This document shows positions 24,884-35,540 of a DNA stretch of 35,564 bases, in pieces. A model generated the notes under the pieces. That model had not been told where the DNA came from. It worked only from the letters and a program-made list of their open reading frames with translations, and ran no database searches. This DNA comes from Alphaproteobacteria bacterium (lineage in GTDB: Bacteria > Pseudomonadota > Alphaproteobacteria > JAGOMX01). Both the position numbers and the translations under genes were made by a program. The stretch covers positions 1 through 35,564 of the forward strand of contig JAGOMX010000017.1 of the NCBI GenBank assembly GCA_017993335.1. Direction: 5' to 3'. The stretch's first letter is position 1. Each line of letters begins with the position of its first letter.

Positions 24884-25363
24884 CTAAATATACAAAAATA
24901 GACCACTCACGATAATCGCCAAACAAGTCAGATAAGTATTTGATTTCTTTTCCGAAAATCCCAATGTATGACGCACACCCCAGAGGCAAAAAGAAAAAAA
25001 TGCGACAAGAAGCACAAAGGTTATCCCCCACCCGATCATGCCATAGGCCGTCGAAAAAGAATCCGCAATAAACCGATATACATCCAATTGCTCAGGATAC
25101 AACTCGTATTCATGTAGACGATAGACAAAGGGAAAACTAATAATCAGCAAGGGTATAAGGAAAGTTAAAGACCAATCGTAAGAAGGCATATGAGCCCCCA
25201 TCGCCAGCAAATAAAATTGATGAGCCACATCTCCTGACCAATAAAAAGCCATCGGCACCATCAGCAAGGCAAAGGCCACAAAAACAACCAGGGGCCAAAA
25301 CATTAAAGAGGAACCCACATAAAATAGAGAAAAATATGAGAATGAGCGAATTGTTTGTATCAT
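24884..25363 (-). CDS. Orphan four-helix membrane protein upstream of nuoJ
   Basis: Not recognised. 159 residues with four predicted transmembrane segments near residues 22-45, 63-80, 105-130 and 142-158. A polar loop after the second helix contains YRLHEYELYPEQLDVYRF. The start is well supported by AGGAGG, 5 nt upstream of the ATG. The gene lies 94 nt before nuoJ on the same strand, so it may be transcribed with the nuo genes, but nothing in the sequence links it to complex I. No signal or catalytic motif is visible. Confidence 0.7.
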   Translation of the reverse strand: MIQTIRSFSYFSLFYVGSSLMFWPLVVFVAFALLMVPMAFYWSGDVAHQFYLLAMGAHMPSYDWSLTFLIPLLIISFPFVYRLHEYELYPEQLDVYRFIADSFSTAYGMIGWGITFVLLVAFFSFCLWGVRHTLGFSEKKSNTYLTCLAIIVSGLFLYI

Positions 25364-25529
25364 AGCAACCTCCTGTTTGTAAGGAGTTTAGAAGACCCAC
25401 ACAACAAAAATCGCATAGAAAGACTGAAGAATTTAGCTTTTTGCCCCAAAACGAACAAAAATAAGACTATTTTTTTTATTTCAGTTCCACTGGCTTTTAA
25501 TTATGCGGGTCTACGCCTCCTCTGTCCAT

Positions 25530-25550
25530 AACATGCTTTAAATGCATGTT
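25530..25550. promoter_or_regulatory. Palindromic site in a divergent intergenic region
   Basis: AACATGC (25530-25536) and GCATGTT (25544-25550) form a 7-bp inverted repeat around TTTAAAT. It sits in the 310-nt AT-rich gap 25364-25673 between the divergent orphan membrane gene and the transpeptidase gene. It could be an operator; no bound protein is known. The rest of the gap shows no gene. Confidence 0.3.
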
Positions 25551-25673
25551 TATTAAGAAAAAGCATATCTTAAGTTTTCCACCTTGAAAAGAGCCTTTTT
25601 TCATGAATCTAAAAATTTTTTCAATAGCTTATGAAACAGTTTAATATTGCTTCAAGCTAAGCTATATTTAGAT

Positions 25674-26171
25674 ATGGATTTGATCATAAAAAAACAAAAG
25701 GCTTACTGGGGAGGCAACGAGCGACCTTGCACGCAAGGCATGCATGGCTTAACCCATGATAAAACTGAAGGCGATGGTAAAACCCCCATAGGCACCTTCC
25801 CTTTTCGTGAAATTTTCTATCGACAAGACAGAATCATTCTCAACAAAACCCAACTCCCCACAAGACTTATTACCCCCACGTGCGGCTGGTGCGATGACCC
25901 CGTATCGAACTTGTACAACCAGTACATCACAAAGCCCTTTGAGCCATCCCATGAAGATCTTTGGATGGAAAAGCATCTTTATAATATCGTGATCGTCGTT
26001 GGCTATAACGATTCACCCGCCATTCAAAACAAAGGCAGCGCTATTTTTATCCATGTCGCCCACCCTAAATTCGAAGGCACCCGAGGGTGCATAGGCCTTC
26101 CAGAAGATTTTTTAATTCAAATCGCGAATGAAGCGAACGAACAATCCACGCTAGTTATTGAGGAAGACTAG
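25674..26171 (+). CDS. L,D-transpeptidase (YkuD) domain protein
   Basis: 165 residues from the ATG at 25674; the frame is also open to a TTG at 25647, but that adds only nine residues and lacks a better ribosome site. The YkuD catalytic signature is present near the C-terminus: IFIHVAHPKFEGTRGCIGL, with the His and the catalytic Cys of RGCIG. The N-terminal half has EGDGKTPIGTFPF, typical of the short L,F/L,D-transpeptidase-like family. Such enzymes form or exchange peptide cross-links in peptidoglycan through a cysteine acyl-enzyme. No signal peptide is visible, so its location is uncertain. It stands alone ahead of the RND genes, 87 nt away. Confidence 0.85.
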   Translation: MDLIIKKQKAYWGGNERPCTQGMHGLTHDKTEGDGKTPIGTFPFREIFYRQDRIILNKTQLPTRLITPTCGWCDDPVSNLYNQYITKPFEPSHEDLWMEKHLYNIVIVVGYNDSPAIQNKGSAIFIHVAHPKFEGTRGCIGLPEDFLIQIANEANEQSTLVIEED

Positions 26172-26258
26172 CAGGTCGGCCTCATAAAAAAAACTAGAAA
26201 TCCATCAAGATTACGTTTATCCTCAATAAGTTTAATCAACGAAAACATTATAGTCAAA

Positions 26259-27311
26259 ATGCAGAGTATCCTTAACTTTATCAGAATCCGCCTCGTGGTT
26301 GCGTGCACCCTCTTAATTTTTATGGCCATCCTTTATTACTTCTGGCCACAAGGAGCACCACCGGAAGGGCCTCCATTTATCGTTGAGGTGGAACATGTTG
26401 AAAAAGGTCCGTTGGTCAAAACAGTTAAACTATTGGCCCGCGTTTCATCAAAACAAGAAACAACCTTTTTAAGCCATATAAAAAGTCGCATAAAGGCGAT
26501 TTATGTGGAAGAAGGTAAGGCCGTTACAAAAGGAATGATACTGGCTGAATTAGATAATGTTGAATTGCTACGTGAAGTTGAAAGCGTACGTACACGTGTT
26601 AAGTTGGCGAAGGATCAGTATGATCGCCTATTGCACTTACAAAAATCAAATACTCAGAGCAAAGCGAGCTTAGATAAAGCTCATGAAAACTTATTACAGG
26701 CAAATATCAGCTTAGATCAAGCAGAAGACAGACTGGCCAAAACACAATTCTTTGCACCCTTTGATGGAATTTGTGGTGTGTTTAGAATCAGACCAGGACA
26801 AACCGTTAAAGAGGGAGATGTTATTGTTTCTTGCTATGACCCTTCCGGGTTTTCACTCAACATTGATGTGCCTGAAACCCTGATTGCAAGCCTTCAGGCC
26901 GGACAAGCGATTCGATATAAAGAAAGCAAAGGTCTATTGCAATCCGTTCAAAAATCCATAGACCCTGTCACAGGAATGGGCCTGGCCAGAGCCGATGTTG
27001 ATGCAACCTGGGAAGTGTCCTCTGGACAGTTGGTTTCTATTGATGTGGATGTAGAATCAAAGGCGGATGTGATATCTCTACCGCGTGGGGCTATTTTCAT
27101 GAAAGACGGCGGAAGTTTCGTTTATACAATTGTGGATGGAAAGGCGAACCTACAAGCGATTGAAACAGGCCTACAAAGTAAAACTAGAATTGAAGTAACA
27201 CAAGGCCTGCAAGCTGGAGATAAGGTTGTTTTGAAAGGGCAGGAAAACATCTGGCCCACTCGCCCCCTTAAAGAGCTAGATCCCGAAACTGCAATTAAAG
27301 AAAAAGAATAA
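26259..27311 (+). CDS. RND efflux periplasmic adaptor (membrane fusion protein)
   Basis: 350 residues. A membrane anchor at about residues 9-28 is followed by the lipoyl/barrel-sandwich half-motif (KSRIKAIYVEEGKAVTKGMI). A coiled-coil hairpin runs about 101-160, and the second half-motif is FFAPFDGICGVFRIRPGQTVKEGDV. A beta-barrel and membrane-proximal domain complete the protein. It bridges an inner-membrane RND pump to an outer-membrane channel. The pump gene follows after only 3 nt, so both form an operon. No TolC-like gene is present. No strong Shine-Dalgarno sequence precedes the ATG. Confidence 0.92.
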   Translation: MQSILNFIRIRLVVACTLLIFMAILYYFWPQGAPPEGPPFIVEVEHVEKGPLVKTVKLLARVSSKQETTFLSHIKSRIKAIYVEEGKAVTKGMILAELDNVELLREVESVRTRVKLAKDQYDRLLHLQKSNTQSKASLDKAHENLLQANISLDQAEDRLAKTQFFAPFDGICGVFRIRPGQTVKEGDVIVSCYDPSGFSLNIDVPETLIASLQAGQAIRYKESKGLLQSVQKSIDPVTGMGLARADVDATWEVSSGQLVSIDVDVESKADVISLPRGAIFMKDGGSFVYTIVDGKANLQAIETGLQSKTRIEVTQGLQAGDKVVLKGQENIWPTRPLKELDPETAIKEKE

Positions 27312-27314
27312 ATT

Positions 27315-30300
27315 ATGTCCTTTACTGATTATTTTATAAAAAAGCCTGTCCTGGCTTGCGTTTTGAACCTACTCATCTTCGTTTGTGGGGTATTGGCTTT
27401 TTCTGGGTTAACTTTACGGGAATACCCTAAGGTATCCTCGCCGGTTTTCAGCATTAATGTTAACTATCCTAATGCCAGCGCTGATGCTATGGAAACAGAC
27501 GTTGCGAATCCATTAGAGGACGCAATCGGTGGTCTAGAAGGTATAGAAAATATTAGCTCCACCTCAAGATATTCAAATACTCAAATTAATGTGCGATTTA
27601 AACCTGGCGTGGATATAGCTAAAGCGCAGTCAGATCTACGAGATAGCCTTGCCATGTCACGGGGAGAACTGCCGAAGGAGATCCTTGAACCAACCGTTCA
27701 ACAACAGGAAAGTGATGCAGATCCTTTCATGTATCTGGCCCTTAAAAGTGAGCAAATCAACTTTGCAGAATTAACGCATGTGGCAGAATTATATCTGAAA
27801 AACCCTCTTAAAACGATACCTGGCGTTTCTAAAGTCAATGTTATGGGCCAACGCTATCAGATGAAAATTCGATTAGACAATGCAAAAATGTTGCAACATA
27901 AAATCGATGCATCAATGGTTTATCAGCAATTATCAGAATACAATGCATCCCTGCCTGGGGGGCGTTACCAGGAAGCCCTACCGATCACCATTGATATGAC
28001 AGCCTCTTCTGTAAAGGATTTTGAAAAAATACCAATCATTCACCATGGCAAGGCTATTGTTTTGTTGAAAGACATCGCTGAAATTCAACTAGAATATTCC
28101 ACAAAAGATATTGTTCGCGTAAGTGGAAAGCCAGGGGTGTTACTAGGTATCGTCAAAACCAGCGATGGCAATCCTTTGGAGATATCCAATGCGCTGACCG
28201 CCCAATTGCCTGATTTAAGGAAAGCACTCCCTTCACATGTGCAATTAGACCTGATCTTTGACAAGACACAATTCATCAGGGGATCCTTATCCGCGATTGA
28301 AACATCCATTGCGGAAGCCATACTGTTGGTCATGATTATTGTGTTTTTGTTCTTAAGAAATTTCAGATCTATATTGATACCGGTAGTGGCTATTCCTTTG
28401 TCGTTAATCGGCGTCATGAGCATCATGAGTATTTTTGGTTTATCGGTAAATACGATAACCATGCTGGCACTTGTTCTTGCGGTAGGCCTAGTCGTAGATG
28501 ATGCCATCGTTGTCTTAGAAAACATTCACCGACATATGGAAAATGGATTATCCACAACTCAAGCCGCCTTAACCGGCGCCAAAGAAATTGGCTTTGCGAT
28601 TATCGCGATGACATTAACGTTGGCTAGCGTTTACGCTCCTGTCGCTTTTATTCAGGACACCATTGGCCAGGTGTTTTTTGAATTTGCCTTAACGCTTGCA
28701 GGCGCAGTCATAATCTCTGGTATTGTTGCCCTGACGTTTTCACCCTTAATGTGCGCCTATCTTTTAAAGCCACAGGAAAAGCAATACCTGCCGCAGATTG
28801 ATGTGTTTCTGGGGAAATTGGAAAGTAAGTATCAGGGCTTGCTTGCCATCATTTTTGATTGGCCTAAAGCTCTGGCTGCGGGTATGTTTCTTGTATTTTT
28901 CAGTTGCCTCGTGTTATTTCAAACTGTACCCCAATCTTTAACCCCTATTGAAGACCGCGGCGTGATTGGAATATTCATTCCACCTATGGGAGGGCTTTCA
29001 CAAACTGAGTTTGATGGATATGTAAAACGAGTCGAAACCGTAATGTCGACCGTACAGGAAGCCCCCAGCTACTTAACCTTTGCAGGAGGTTGGGGCGGCG
29101 TTGTTGTTTCCACATTAAAACCGTGGTCTGAAAGATCACGATCCGCCAGTGACATCGTTAACGAATTGCGTGGCAAGATGATGGCCGTACCCACCATGCA
29201 AGCCCACCCGTGGAGTTGGGATACTGGAATACCAGGCGTTGAACAAGTCTCAGCAAAAGATGCAGGAATGACCGTTGTCCTGCAAACCGTTGGTTCATAC
29301 AAACATTTGAACATGTATGCAGAACAATTAAATCGTGCATTTAATGATGATAAAACTCACTTTACAGATAGTTACCATGACTTAAAACTCAGTCTTCCTG
29401 GTTTTAATGGCAAGATTGATCGTAGGAAACTTTTGCTGAATGGAATTAATCCCAGACAAGCCTCTCTTGGCCTTGCCATTATGATGGAGGAAAACACGGG
29501 CTTGGAATTTAAAAAGGATGGAATACGGTATCAAATCGCTCTATCCAGCATAGAAAAACCTTATTTCTTGGAGGAAATCTTTGCTATTAATACATCAAAA
29601 GAGATCGTCCCTTTTTCAAATTTCATGACGTTAATTCCTGACATCATGCCAAAGGAACTGAAGCATTATAATCAACTTCGAGCGGCGCAAATTAATATTA
29701 ACCGCCTCCCCTCGATAAGTATGGAAGAAGGTGTTGCGGCTGTAGAGGCAAAGCTGACCGAGATTCTACCCAGTGATTTAAAGTACCAGTTTACCGGCGC
29801 CGCACAAAAATTAAAGGAATCATCCTCTATGATGTTAATGCTGATCCTGATCGCATTATTATTTATCTATTGTATTATGGCGGTCCAATTTGAAAGTTTT
29901 ATCGATCCATTCATCATTATGCTCACCGTGCCATTGGCAGGCTTTGGCGCCCTTAGCTTGCTGTGGTTGACCGGTGGGTCGCTGGATATTTACACCCAAG
30001 TCGGCCTCATAACTCTAATTGGATTGATTTCCAAGCATGGGATATTAATTGTCGAATTTGCGAATCAGCAAATAATGCAAGGAATGTCCATTTTAAGCGC
30101 GGTATCCCAGGCTGCCAAACTTAGGTTGCGCCCCATATTAATGACGACAGCAGCCATGGTTTTCGGTGCCATTCCTTTAATGACCGCAACTGGAGCAGGC
30201 TGCGAAACACGCCGAGCCATAGGTATCGTTTTAGTTGGAGGTCTGACTATCGGCACATTATTAACTTTGTTTGTTATCCCGGGAATCTATTATCAGGTTA

Positions 30301-30335
30301 AATCCAGTTTAAGCCACAAGTCATCCGCCCCTTAA
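27315..30335 (+). CDS. RND family efflux pump, inner-membrane permease
   Basis: 1006-residue proton-driven exporter of the HAE-1/AcrB-like family, slightly short of the 1030-1050 typical. The N-terminus FTDYFIKKPVLACVLNLLIF is the family start. The proton-relay pair is Asp395-Asp396 in LAVGLVVDDAIVVLENIH on helix 4. Two large periplasmic loops separate the two six-helix halves, and the second half has GLISKHGILIVEFANQ in helix 10. Substrate (drugs, bile salts, lipids) cannot be predicted. It is downstream of its adaptor and followed by a hairpin terminator at 30342-30379. Confidence 0.94.
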   Translation: MSFTDYFIKKPVLACVLNLLIFVCGVLAFSGLTLREYPKVSSPVFSINVNYPNASADAMETDVANPLEDAIGGLEGIENISSTSRYSNTQINVRFKPGVDIAKAQSDLRDSLAMSRGELPKEILEPTVQQQESDADPFMYLALKSEQINFAELTHVAELYLKNPLKTIPGVSKVNVMGQRYQMKIRLDNAKMLQHKIDASMVYQQLSEYNASLPGGRYQEALPITIDMTASSVKDFEKIPIIHHGKAIVLLKDIAEIQLEYSTKDIVRVSGKPGVLLGIVKTSDGNPLEISNALTAQLPDLRKALPSHVQLDLIFDKTQFIRGSLSAIETSIAEAILLVMIIVFLFLRNFRSILIPVVAIPLSLIGVMSIMSIFGLSVNTITMLALVLAVGLVVDDAIVVLENIHRHMENGLSTTQAALTGAKEIGFAIIAMTLTLASVYAPVAFIQDTIGQVFFEFALTLAGAVIISGIVALTFSPLMCAYLLKPQEKQYLPQIDVFLGKLESKYQGLLAIIFDWPKALAAGMFLVFFSCLVLFQTVPQSLTPIEDRGVIGIFIPPMGGLSQTEFDGYVKRVETVMSTVQEAPSYLTFAGGWGGVVVSTLKPWSERSRSASDIVNELRGKMMAVPTMQAHPWSWDTGIPGVEQVSAKDAGMTVVLQTVGSYKHLNMYAEQLNRAFNDDKTHFTDSYHDLKLSLPGFNGKIDRRKLLLNGINPRQASLGLAIMMEENTGLEFKKDGIRYQIALSSIEKPYFLEEIFAINTSKEIVPFSNFMTLIPDIMPKELKHYNQLRAAQININRLPSISMEEGVAAVEAKLTEILPSDLKYQFTGAAQKLKESSSMMLMLILIALLFIYCIMAVQFESFIDPFIIMLTVPLAGFGALSLLWLTGGSLDIYTQVGLITLIGLISKHGILIVEFANQQIMQGMSILSAVSQAAKLRLRPILMTTAAMVFGAIPLMTATGAGCETRRAIGIVLVGGLTIGTLLTLFVIPGIYYQVKSSLSHKSSAP

Positions 30336-30341
30336 AAAACG

Positions 30342-30379
30342 CTTTCTTGCTAAGACTCCTGCAAAAGAAAGATTTTTTT
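30342..30379 (+). terminator. Terminator after the RND operon
   Basis: CTTTCTT (30342-30348) pairs with AAGAAAG (30365-30371). The hairpin is followed by A and seven T residues (30373-30379), starting 6 nt after the RND permease stop. The stem is AT-rich but the T run is good. Confidence 0.55.
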
Positions 30380-30402
30380 ATGCTTTTTATTTTTTATACC
30401 TA

Positions 30403-30431
30403 TTGCTTCTGTGAAAAGGGCGTGCTAAAAA
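30403..30431 (+). promoter_or_regulatory. Possible promoter of the atp operon
   Basis: TTGCTT (30403-30408), a 17-nt spacer and TAAAAA (30426-30431) lie about 37 nt before the atpH start, in the only gap ahead of the operon. Match to consensus is modest. Confidence 0.3.
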
Positions 30432-30467
30432 ATCTGTGATTTAATAATAAAAATAGGGATACCTCCC

Positions 30468-31016
30468 GTGAATCAAACATCGCGCATTGCACAGCGGTAT
30501 AGCGAGTCCTTGTTTAAAGTCGCTATCCAACAAAAGCAATTGAAGAACATCGAATCAGATTTCGATCGGCTGTCAAATGTCTTGGCCGAAAATTCTGGTT
30601 TTTCTCAAGCCCTTAAAAACCCGACTGTGCCTCGTGGATCCATGAAAAACATGATTGCGGATGTCAGTGATTTATTGAAATTGAGCCAACTGACAACTCA
30701 TTTTCTGAAACTCCTCGCTACCAACCGACGTACCGATATGTTGCTAGATATGATTGCGCATTTTAAGGAGCTTGGTTTATCCCATAATAATCAGTTACGT
30801 GTCAATGTCACCTCTTCCACCCCCATATCGAATCAACAAATGGAACTCTTGCAAGAGGCGTTAAATAAAAAAACATCGAAGGATGTCCTCATCAACCTGA
30901 ATACGGACCCAAGCATTTTGGGCGGACTTATTATTAATTATGGATCGTCCAAGCTGGATTTTTCCATCAGAAGAAAGCTGAATGATCTCAAACATGAATT
31001 AGAAAGGCTAGGCTAA
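30468..31016 (+). CDS. atpH: ATP synthase F1 subunit delta
   Basis: The 182-residue delta subunit (OSCP homologue) joins the top of the F1 head to the peripheral stalk. The N-terminus [15 protein letters not shown] and the C-terminal [20 protein letters not shown] are typical of the family. The start codon is GTG, with AGGGA about 8 nt upstream; no ATG fits near this N-terminus. Its TAA stop overlaps the atpA ATG by one base. First gene of atpHAGDC, the usual alphaproteobacterial F1 operon with the F0 genes elsewhere. Confidence 0.95.
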   Translation: MNQTSRIAQRYSESLFKVAIQQKQLKNIESDFDRLSNVLAENSGFSQALKNPTVPRGSMKNMIADVSDLLKLSQLTTHFLKLLATNRRTDMLLDMIAHFKELGLSHNNQLRVNVTSSTPISNQQMELLQEALNKKTSKDVLINLNTDPSILGGLIINYGSSKLDFSIRRKLNDLKHELERLG

Positions 31017-32548
31017 TGACTTTTAAAGCGGCTGAAATATCCTCTATATTACAACGCCATATCATCGATTTTGATACAACCACAAATCTAGAAGAAGTAG
31101 GACAAGTTTTAGAAGTGGGTGATGGTATTGCCCGTGTTCATGGCCTCGATAATATTCAAGCCGGAGAGATGGTTACCTTTGACGATGGTACAAAAGGCAT
31201 GGCTTTAAACCTGGAAGATGATAACGTCGGTATCGTTATTTTCGGTGAAGACCGCAGCATTAAAGAAGGTGCCTCCGTTAAAAGAACAGGACACATCGTT
31301 GAGGTTCCCACAGGTAAATCTCTGCTGGGAAGAGTGGTTGATGCGCTGGGAAATCCTATTGATGGTAAGGGCCAAATCAGCGATACCGTATCCAAACAAG
31401 TGGATGTTAAAGCCCCGGGAATTATCTCCCGTCAGCCGGTAACAGAACCGATGCAGACAGGTATCAAGGCCATTGACTCTCTCGTTCCCGTTGGACGTGG
31501 TCAGCGTGAGTTGATTATTGGCGACCGGCAAACGGGGAAAACAACTCTGGCGATTGATGCGATTTTAAACCAAAAGGAAAAAAATCAATCCAGTAACGAG
31601 AGTGAAAAACTTTACTGTATTTATGTCGCCGTCGGCCAAAAACGTTCGACCGTGGCACAGATTGTGAAGACCCTTGAAGATCATGGCGCCCTAGAATACA
31701 CAACGGTCGTGGCCGCAACCGCTTCTGATCCTGCTCCCTTGCAGTTTCTAGCTCCCTATACAGGATGCACCATGGGCGAATATTTCCGCGATAACGGCAT
31801 GCATGCCCTGATCGTATATGATGATCTTTCTAAGCAGGCGGTTGCCTATCGACAGATGTCGTTGCTCCTGCGCAGGCCTCCAGGACGTGAAGCATACCCA
31901 GGTGACGTGTTTTACTTGCACTCTAGGTTATTGGAACGCGCGGCAAAACTCAGCGATGCAGAAGGTGGCGGTTCTTTGACAGCCCTGCCTATAATTGAGA
32001 CGCAGGCCGGTGACGTTTCTGCCTACATTCCGACGAACGTGATTTCGATCACCGATGGACAGATCTTTTTAGAAAGCGACTTATTCTATAAAGGTGTGCG
32101 TCCCGCGATTAACGTTGGTCTTTCGGTTAGCCGCGTAGGTTCCGCGGCACAAGTCAAGGCCATGAAACAAGTTGCGGGATCGGTAAAGCTGGAACTCGCA
32201 CAGTACCGTGAAATGGAATCCTTTGCTCAGTTTGCATCGGATTTAGATAAGGCCACACAACAGTTATTGGCTCGCGGTGAACGATTGACTGAGCTTTTAA
32301 AACAAACACAACACACGCCTTTTTCTATGGAAGAGCAAGTGATCAGCATTTTCTGTGGCGTTCGAGGCTATTTGGATAAAATTAAAACGTCCGATATTAA
32401 AAGATTCGAATCAGAAGTCCTAAGGACTATGCGCCGCGAACAACCGGACATCATCAAAGATATTCGCGAGAATAAAAAACTCTCGGAAGAGAATGAAAAA
32501 GCTTTAATCCAGTTCTTAGATCAATTCATGACGGTGTTTGTTAGCTAA
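31016..32548 (+). CDS. atpA: ATP synthase F1 subunit alpha
   Basis: 510-residue regulatory nucleotide-binding subunit of F1, forming the hexameric head with beta. The Walker A motif is GDRQTGKT at residues 169-176. The downstream [18 protein letters not shown] and [14 protein letters not shown] segments, the latter with the arginine finger, are intact. Length is the same as other alphaproteobacterial AtpA. It overlaps atpH by one base and its TAA overlaps the atpG ATG by one base, so translation of these three genes is probably coupled. Confidence 0.98.
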   Translation: MTFKAAEISSILQRHIIDFDTTTNLEEVGQVLEVGDGIARVHGLDNIQAGEMVTFDDGTKGMALNLEDDNVGIVIFGEDRSIKEGASVKRTGHIVEVPTGKSLLGRVVDALGNPIDGKGQISDTVSKQVDVKAPGIISRQPVTEPMQTGIKAIDSLVPVGRGQRELIIGDRQTGKTTLAIDAILNQKEKNQSSNESEKLYCIYVAVGQKRSTVAQIVKTLEDHGALEYTTVVAATASDPAPLQFLAPYTGCTMGEYFRDNGMHALIVYDDLSKQAVAYRQMSLLLRRPPGREAYPGDVFYLHSRLLERAAKLSDAEGGGSLTALPIIETQAGDVSAYIPTNVISITDGQIFLESDLFYKGVRPAINVGLSVSRVGSAAQVKAMKQVAGSVKLELAQYREMESFAQFASDLDKATQQLLARGERLTELLKQTQHTPFSMEEQVISIFCGVRGYLDKIKTSDIKRFESEVLRTMRREQPDIIKDIRENKKLSEENEKALIQFLDQFMTVFVS

Positions 32549-33447
32549 TGGCCAGTTTAAAAGATTTACGCATCCGCAAAGCCAGCGTTGTTTCCACAAA
32601 GAAAATAACGGCTGCCATGAAAATGATTGCGGCTGCCAAGATGAAAAAAGCACAGGATCAAGTAGAGCAATCAAAGGTTTACGCAGATCACATGGGTCAG
32701 ACGCTGGTTTCGCTTGTGGAAAAAGGCAGAACCTTTGAAATACCGCCCAAGCTTTTAGTGGGGACAGGGAAATCTGAACGACATTTGATTTTATTGTTAA
32801 CCTCAGACCGTGGTTTGTGTGGAGGGTTTAACTCGAATATCACGCGCAAAACAATTAAACAACTGAACGAATATAAAGAAAATGGCATTAAGTTTCAGGT
32901 TATTTCCATTGGCCGCCGTGGCAGAGACATTTTAAAAGCCAGTGCCCATAAAGATGCGGTGATTGAATCCTTCCCAGCCTTCGATAAACCAAAGTTTTGG
33001 CAGGCCAGTCGCATTGCAAATATGGTGTTAGATCTCTTTGAAAAAGATGAATTTGACGTTTGCACGGTTATTTACAATCGATTTATTTCGGTAATATCGC
33101 AAAAAATTACCAGTCACCAGATCATTCCTTATAATGAGCTGGATTTAAAAGGGGAAGACATGCCCCATAATGACAATAAGTTGAGCGCAGTTTACGAGTA
33201 TGATCCGTCTGAACAAACGGTTTTATCGCAATTATTACCCAAAAATATTGCCGTTCAGATTTATCGGGCTCTGTTGGAAAATGCAGCAAGTGAACATGGG
33301 GCACGCATGACGGCTATGGATGCGGCAACGCGAAATGCCAGCGAAATGATTGATAAGTTAAGCCTTGTCTACAACCGCACCCGTCAAGCCATGGTAACAA
33401 AAGAATTGATTGAAATCATTTCCGGTGCCAACGCTGCAGCAAAATAG
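32548..33447 (+). CDS. atpG: ATP synthase F1 subunit gamma
   Basis: Central rotary shaft of F1; 299 residues. The N-terminal coiled-coil helix starts SLKDLRIRKASVVSTKKITA and the C-terminal helix contains ATRNASEMIDKLSLVYNRTR, both diagnostic. The globular middle begins LLLTSDRGLCGGFNSNI. The start shares a base with the atpA stop. A 72-nt gap follows before atpD, the longest inside the operon. Confidence 0.97.
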   Translation: MASLKDLRIRKASVVSTKKITAAMKMIAAAKMKKAQDQVEQSKVYADHMGQTLVSLVEKGRTFEIPPKLLVGTGKSERHLILLLTSDRGLCGGFNSNITRKTIKQLNEYKENGIKFQVISIGRRGRDILKASAHKDAVIESFPAFDKPKFWQASRIANMVLDLFEKDEFDVCTVIYNRFISVISQKITSHQIIPYNELDLKGEDMPHNDNKLSAVYEYDPSEQTVLSQLLPKNIAVQIYRALLENAASEHGARMTAMDAATRNASEMIDKLSLVYNRTRQAMVTKELIEIISGANAAAK

Positions 33448-33513
33448 GAAAAACAAACCAGTAATATGGAATATCCGGTTATACAGACAGAATGTGTATA
33501 ACGTTAAAATTAG

Positions 33514-34947
<1,434 letters not shown>

Positions 34948-34950
34948 ATC

Positions 34951-35379
34951 ATGACCACACACAACCAGTCTTTTGACTTTCAAGTGGTATCCCCTGAAAA
35001 AATTTTATTTCAGGGCACGTCAACCATGACGGTGTTGCCGGCGACCTCTGGCAATATTGGCGTGCTCGCCAAACATGCCCCCACGGTTTTAACTTTAAGT
35101 CGTGGTATAATTGACGTATACCAAGGCGATCAAATCGCCCATCGCCTATTCGTAGGCGGTGGCTTTGCCAACATTAGCGAAACCAACTGCCTCGTCATGG
35201 CCGATGATGCCATTGCCGTTGAAGACTTGAAAGAAGATGAACTGGTTCAATACTTGCAGGATGTAGAACTCGCAATTGAAAAAACCATTATTGAAGAAGA
35301 AAAAATACACCTACGCAACGACGCCTTCATGGCCAAAACAAAAATTGACCTCATTCGTCATCTTTTGAAAAAGGATTAG
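34951..35379 (+). CDS. atpC: ATP synthase F1 subunit epsilon
   Basis: 142 residues. The N-terminal beta-sandwich (FDFQVVSPEKILFQG, then VLPATSGNIGVLAKHAPTV) attaches to gamma and the c-ring. The C-terminal helices, which inhibit ATP hydrolysis in many bacteria, are predicted from about residue 90 on. It is the last gene of the atp operon. The hairpin element at 35393-35538 begins 13 nt after the stop and probably ends the transcript. Confidence 0.95.
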   Translation: MTTHNQSFDFQVVSPEKILFQGTSTMTVLPATSGNIGVLAKHAPTVLTLSRGIIDVYQGDQIAHRLFVGGGFANISETNCLVMADDAIAVEDLKEDELVQYLQDVELAIEKTIIEEEKIHLRNDAFMAKTKIDLIRHLLKKD

Positions 35380-35392
35380 GGGCATTGTCAGA

Positions 35393-35538
35393 ATGAGGCC
35401 ATTTCAAAACTGGCTTTTTTGGAGGAATTTATAGGAAAGGTGAGAACCGGAGCGCAGCGTACCTCTTCGTACGTGAGCACCGGAAGCGGAACCTTGACGA
35501 CGAAATCACCCAAAAAAGACGTTTTGAAATGGCCTCAT
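35393..35538. repeat. 146-nt inverted-repeat element after atpC (MITE-like)
   Basis: A perfect 18-bp terminal inverted repeat, ATGAGGCCATTTCAAAAC (35393-35410) and its complement (35521-35538), continues inward imperfectly through GGCTTTTTTGG / CCAAAAAAGAC. The centre has an apical stem in which CCGGAGCGCAGCGTAC faces GTACGTGAGCACCGG across a CTCTTC loop. The sequence GTGAG-ACCGG-GCG is also repeated in direct orientation. The whole element can fold into one long hairpin. No ORF is apparent. It may be a mobile-element remnant that doubles as the atp terminator. Confidence 0.7.
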
Positions 35539-35540
35539 AA

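Noticed and set aside
30392-30414. TTATACC-containing stretch before atpH resembling the repeat tail on the minus strand
   Set aside because: Only a few bases match and no palindrome is found at the expected distance.
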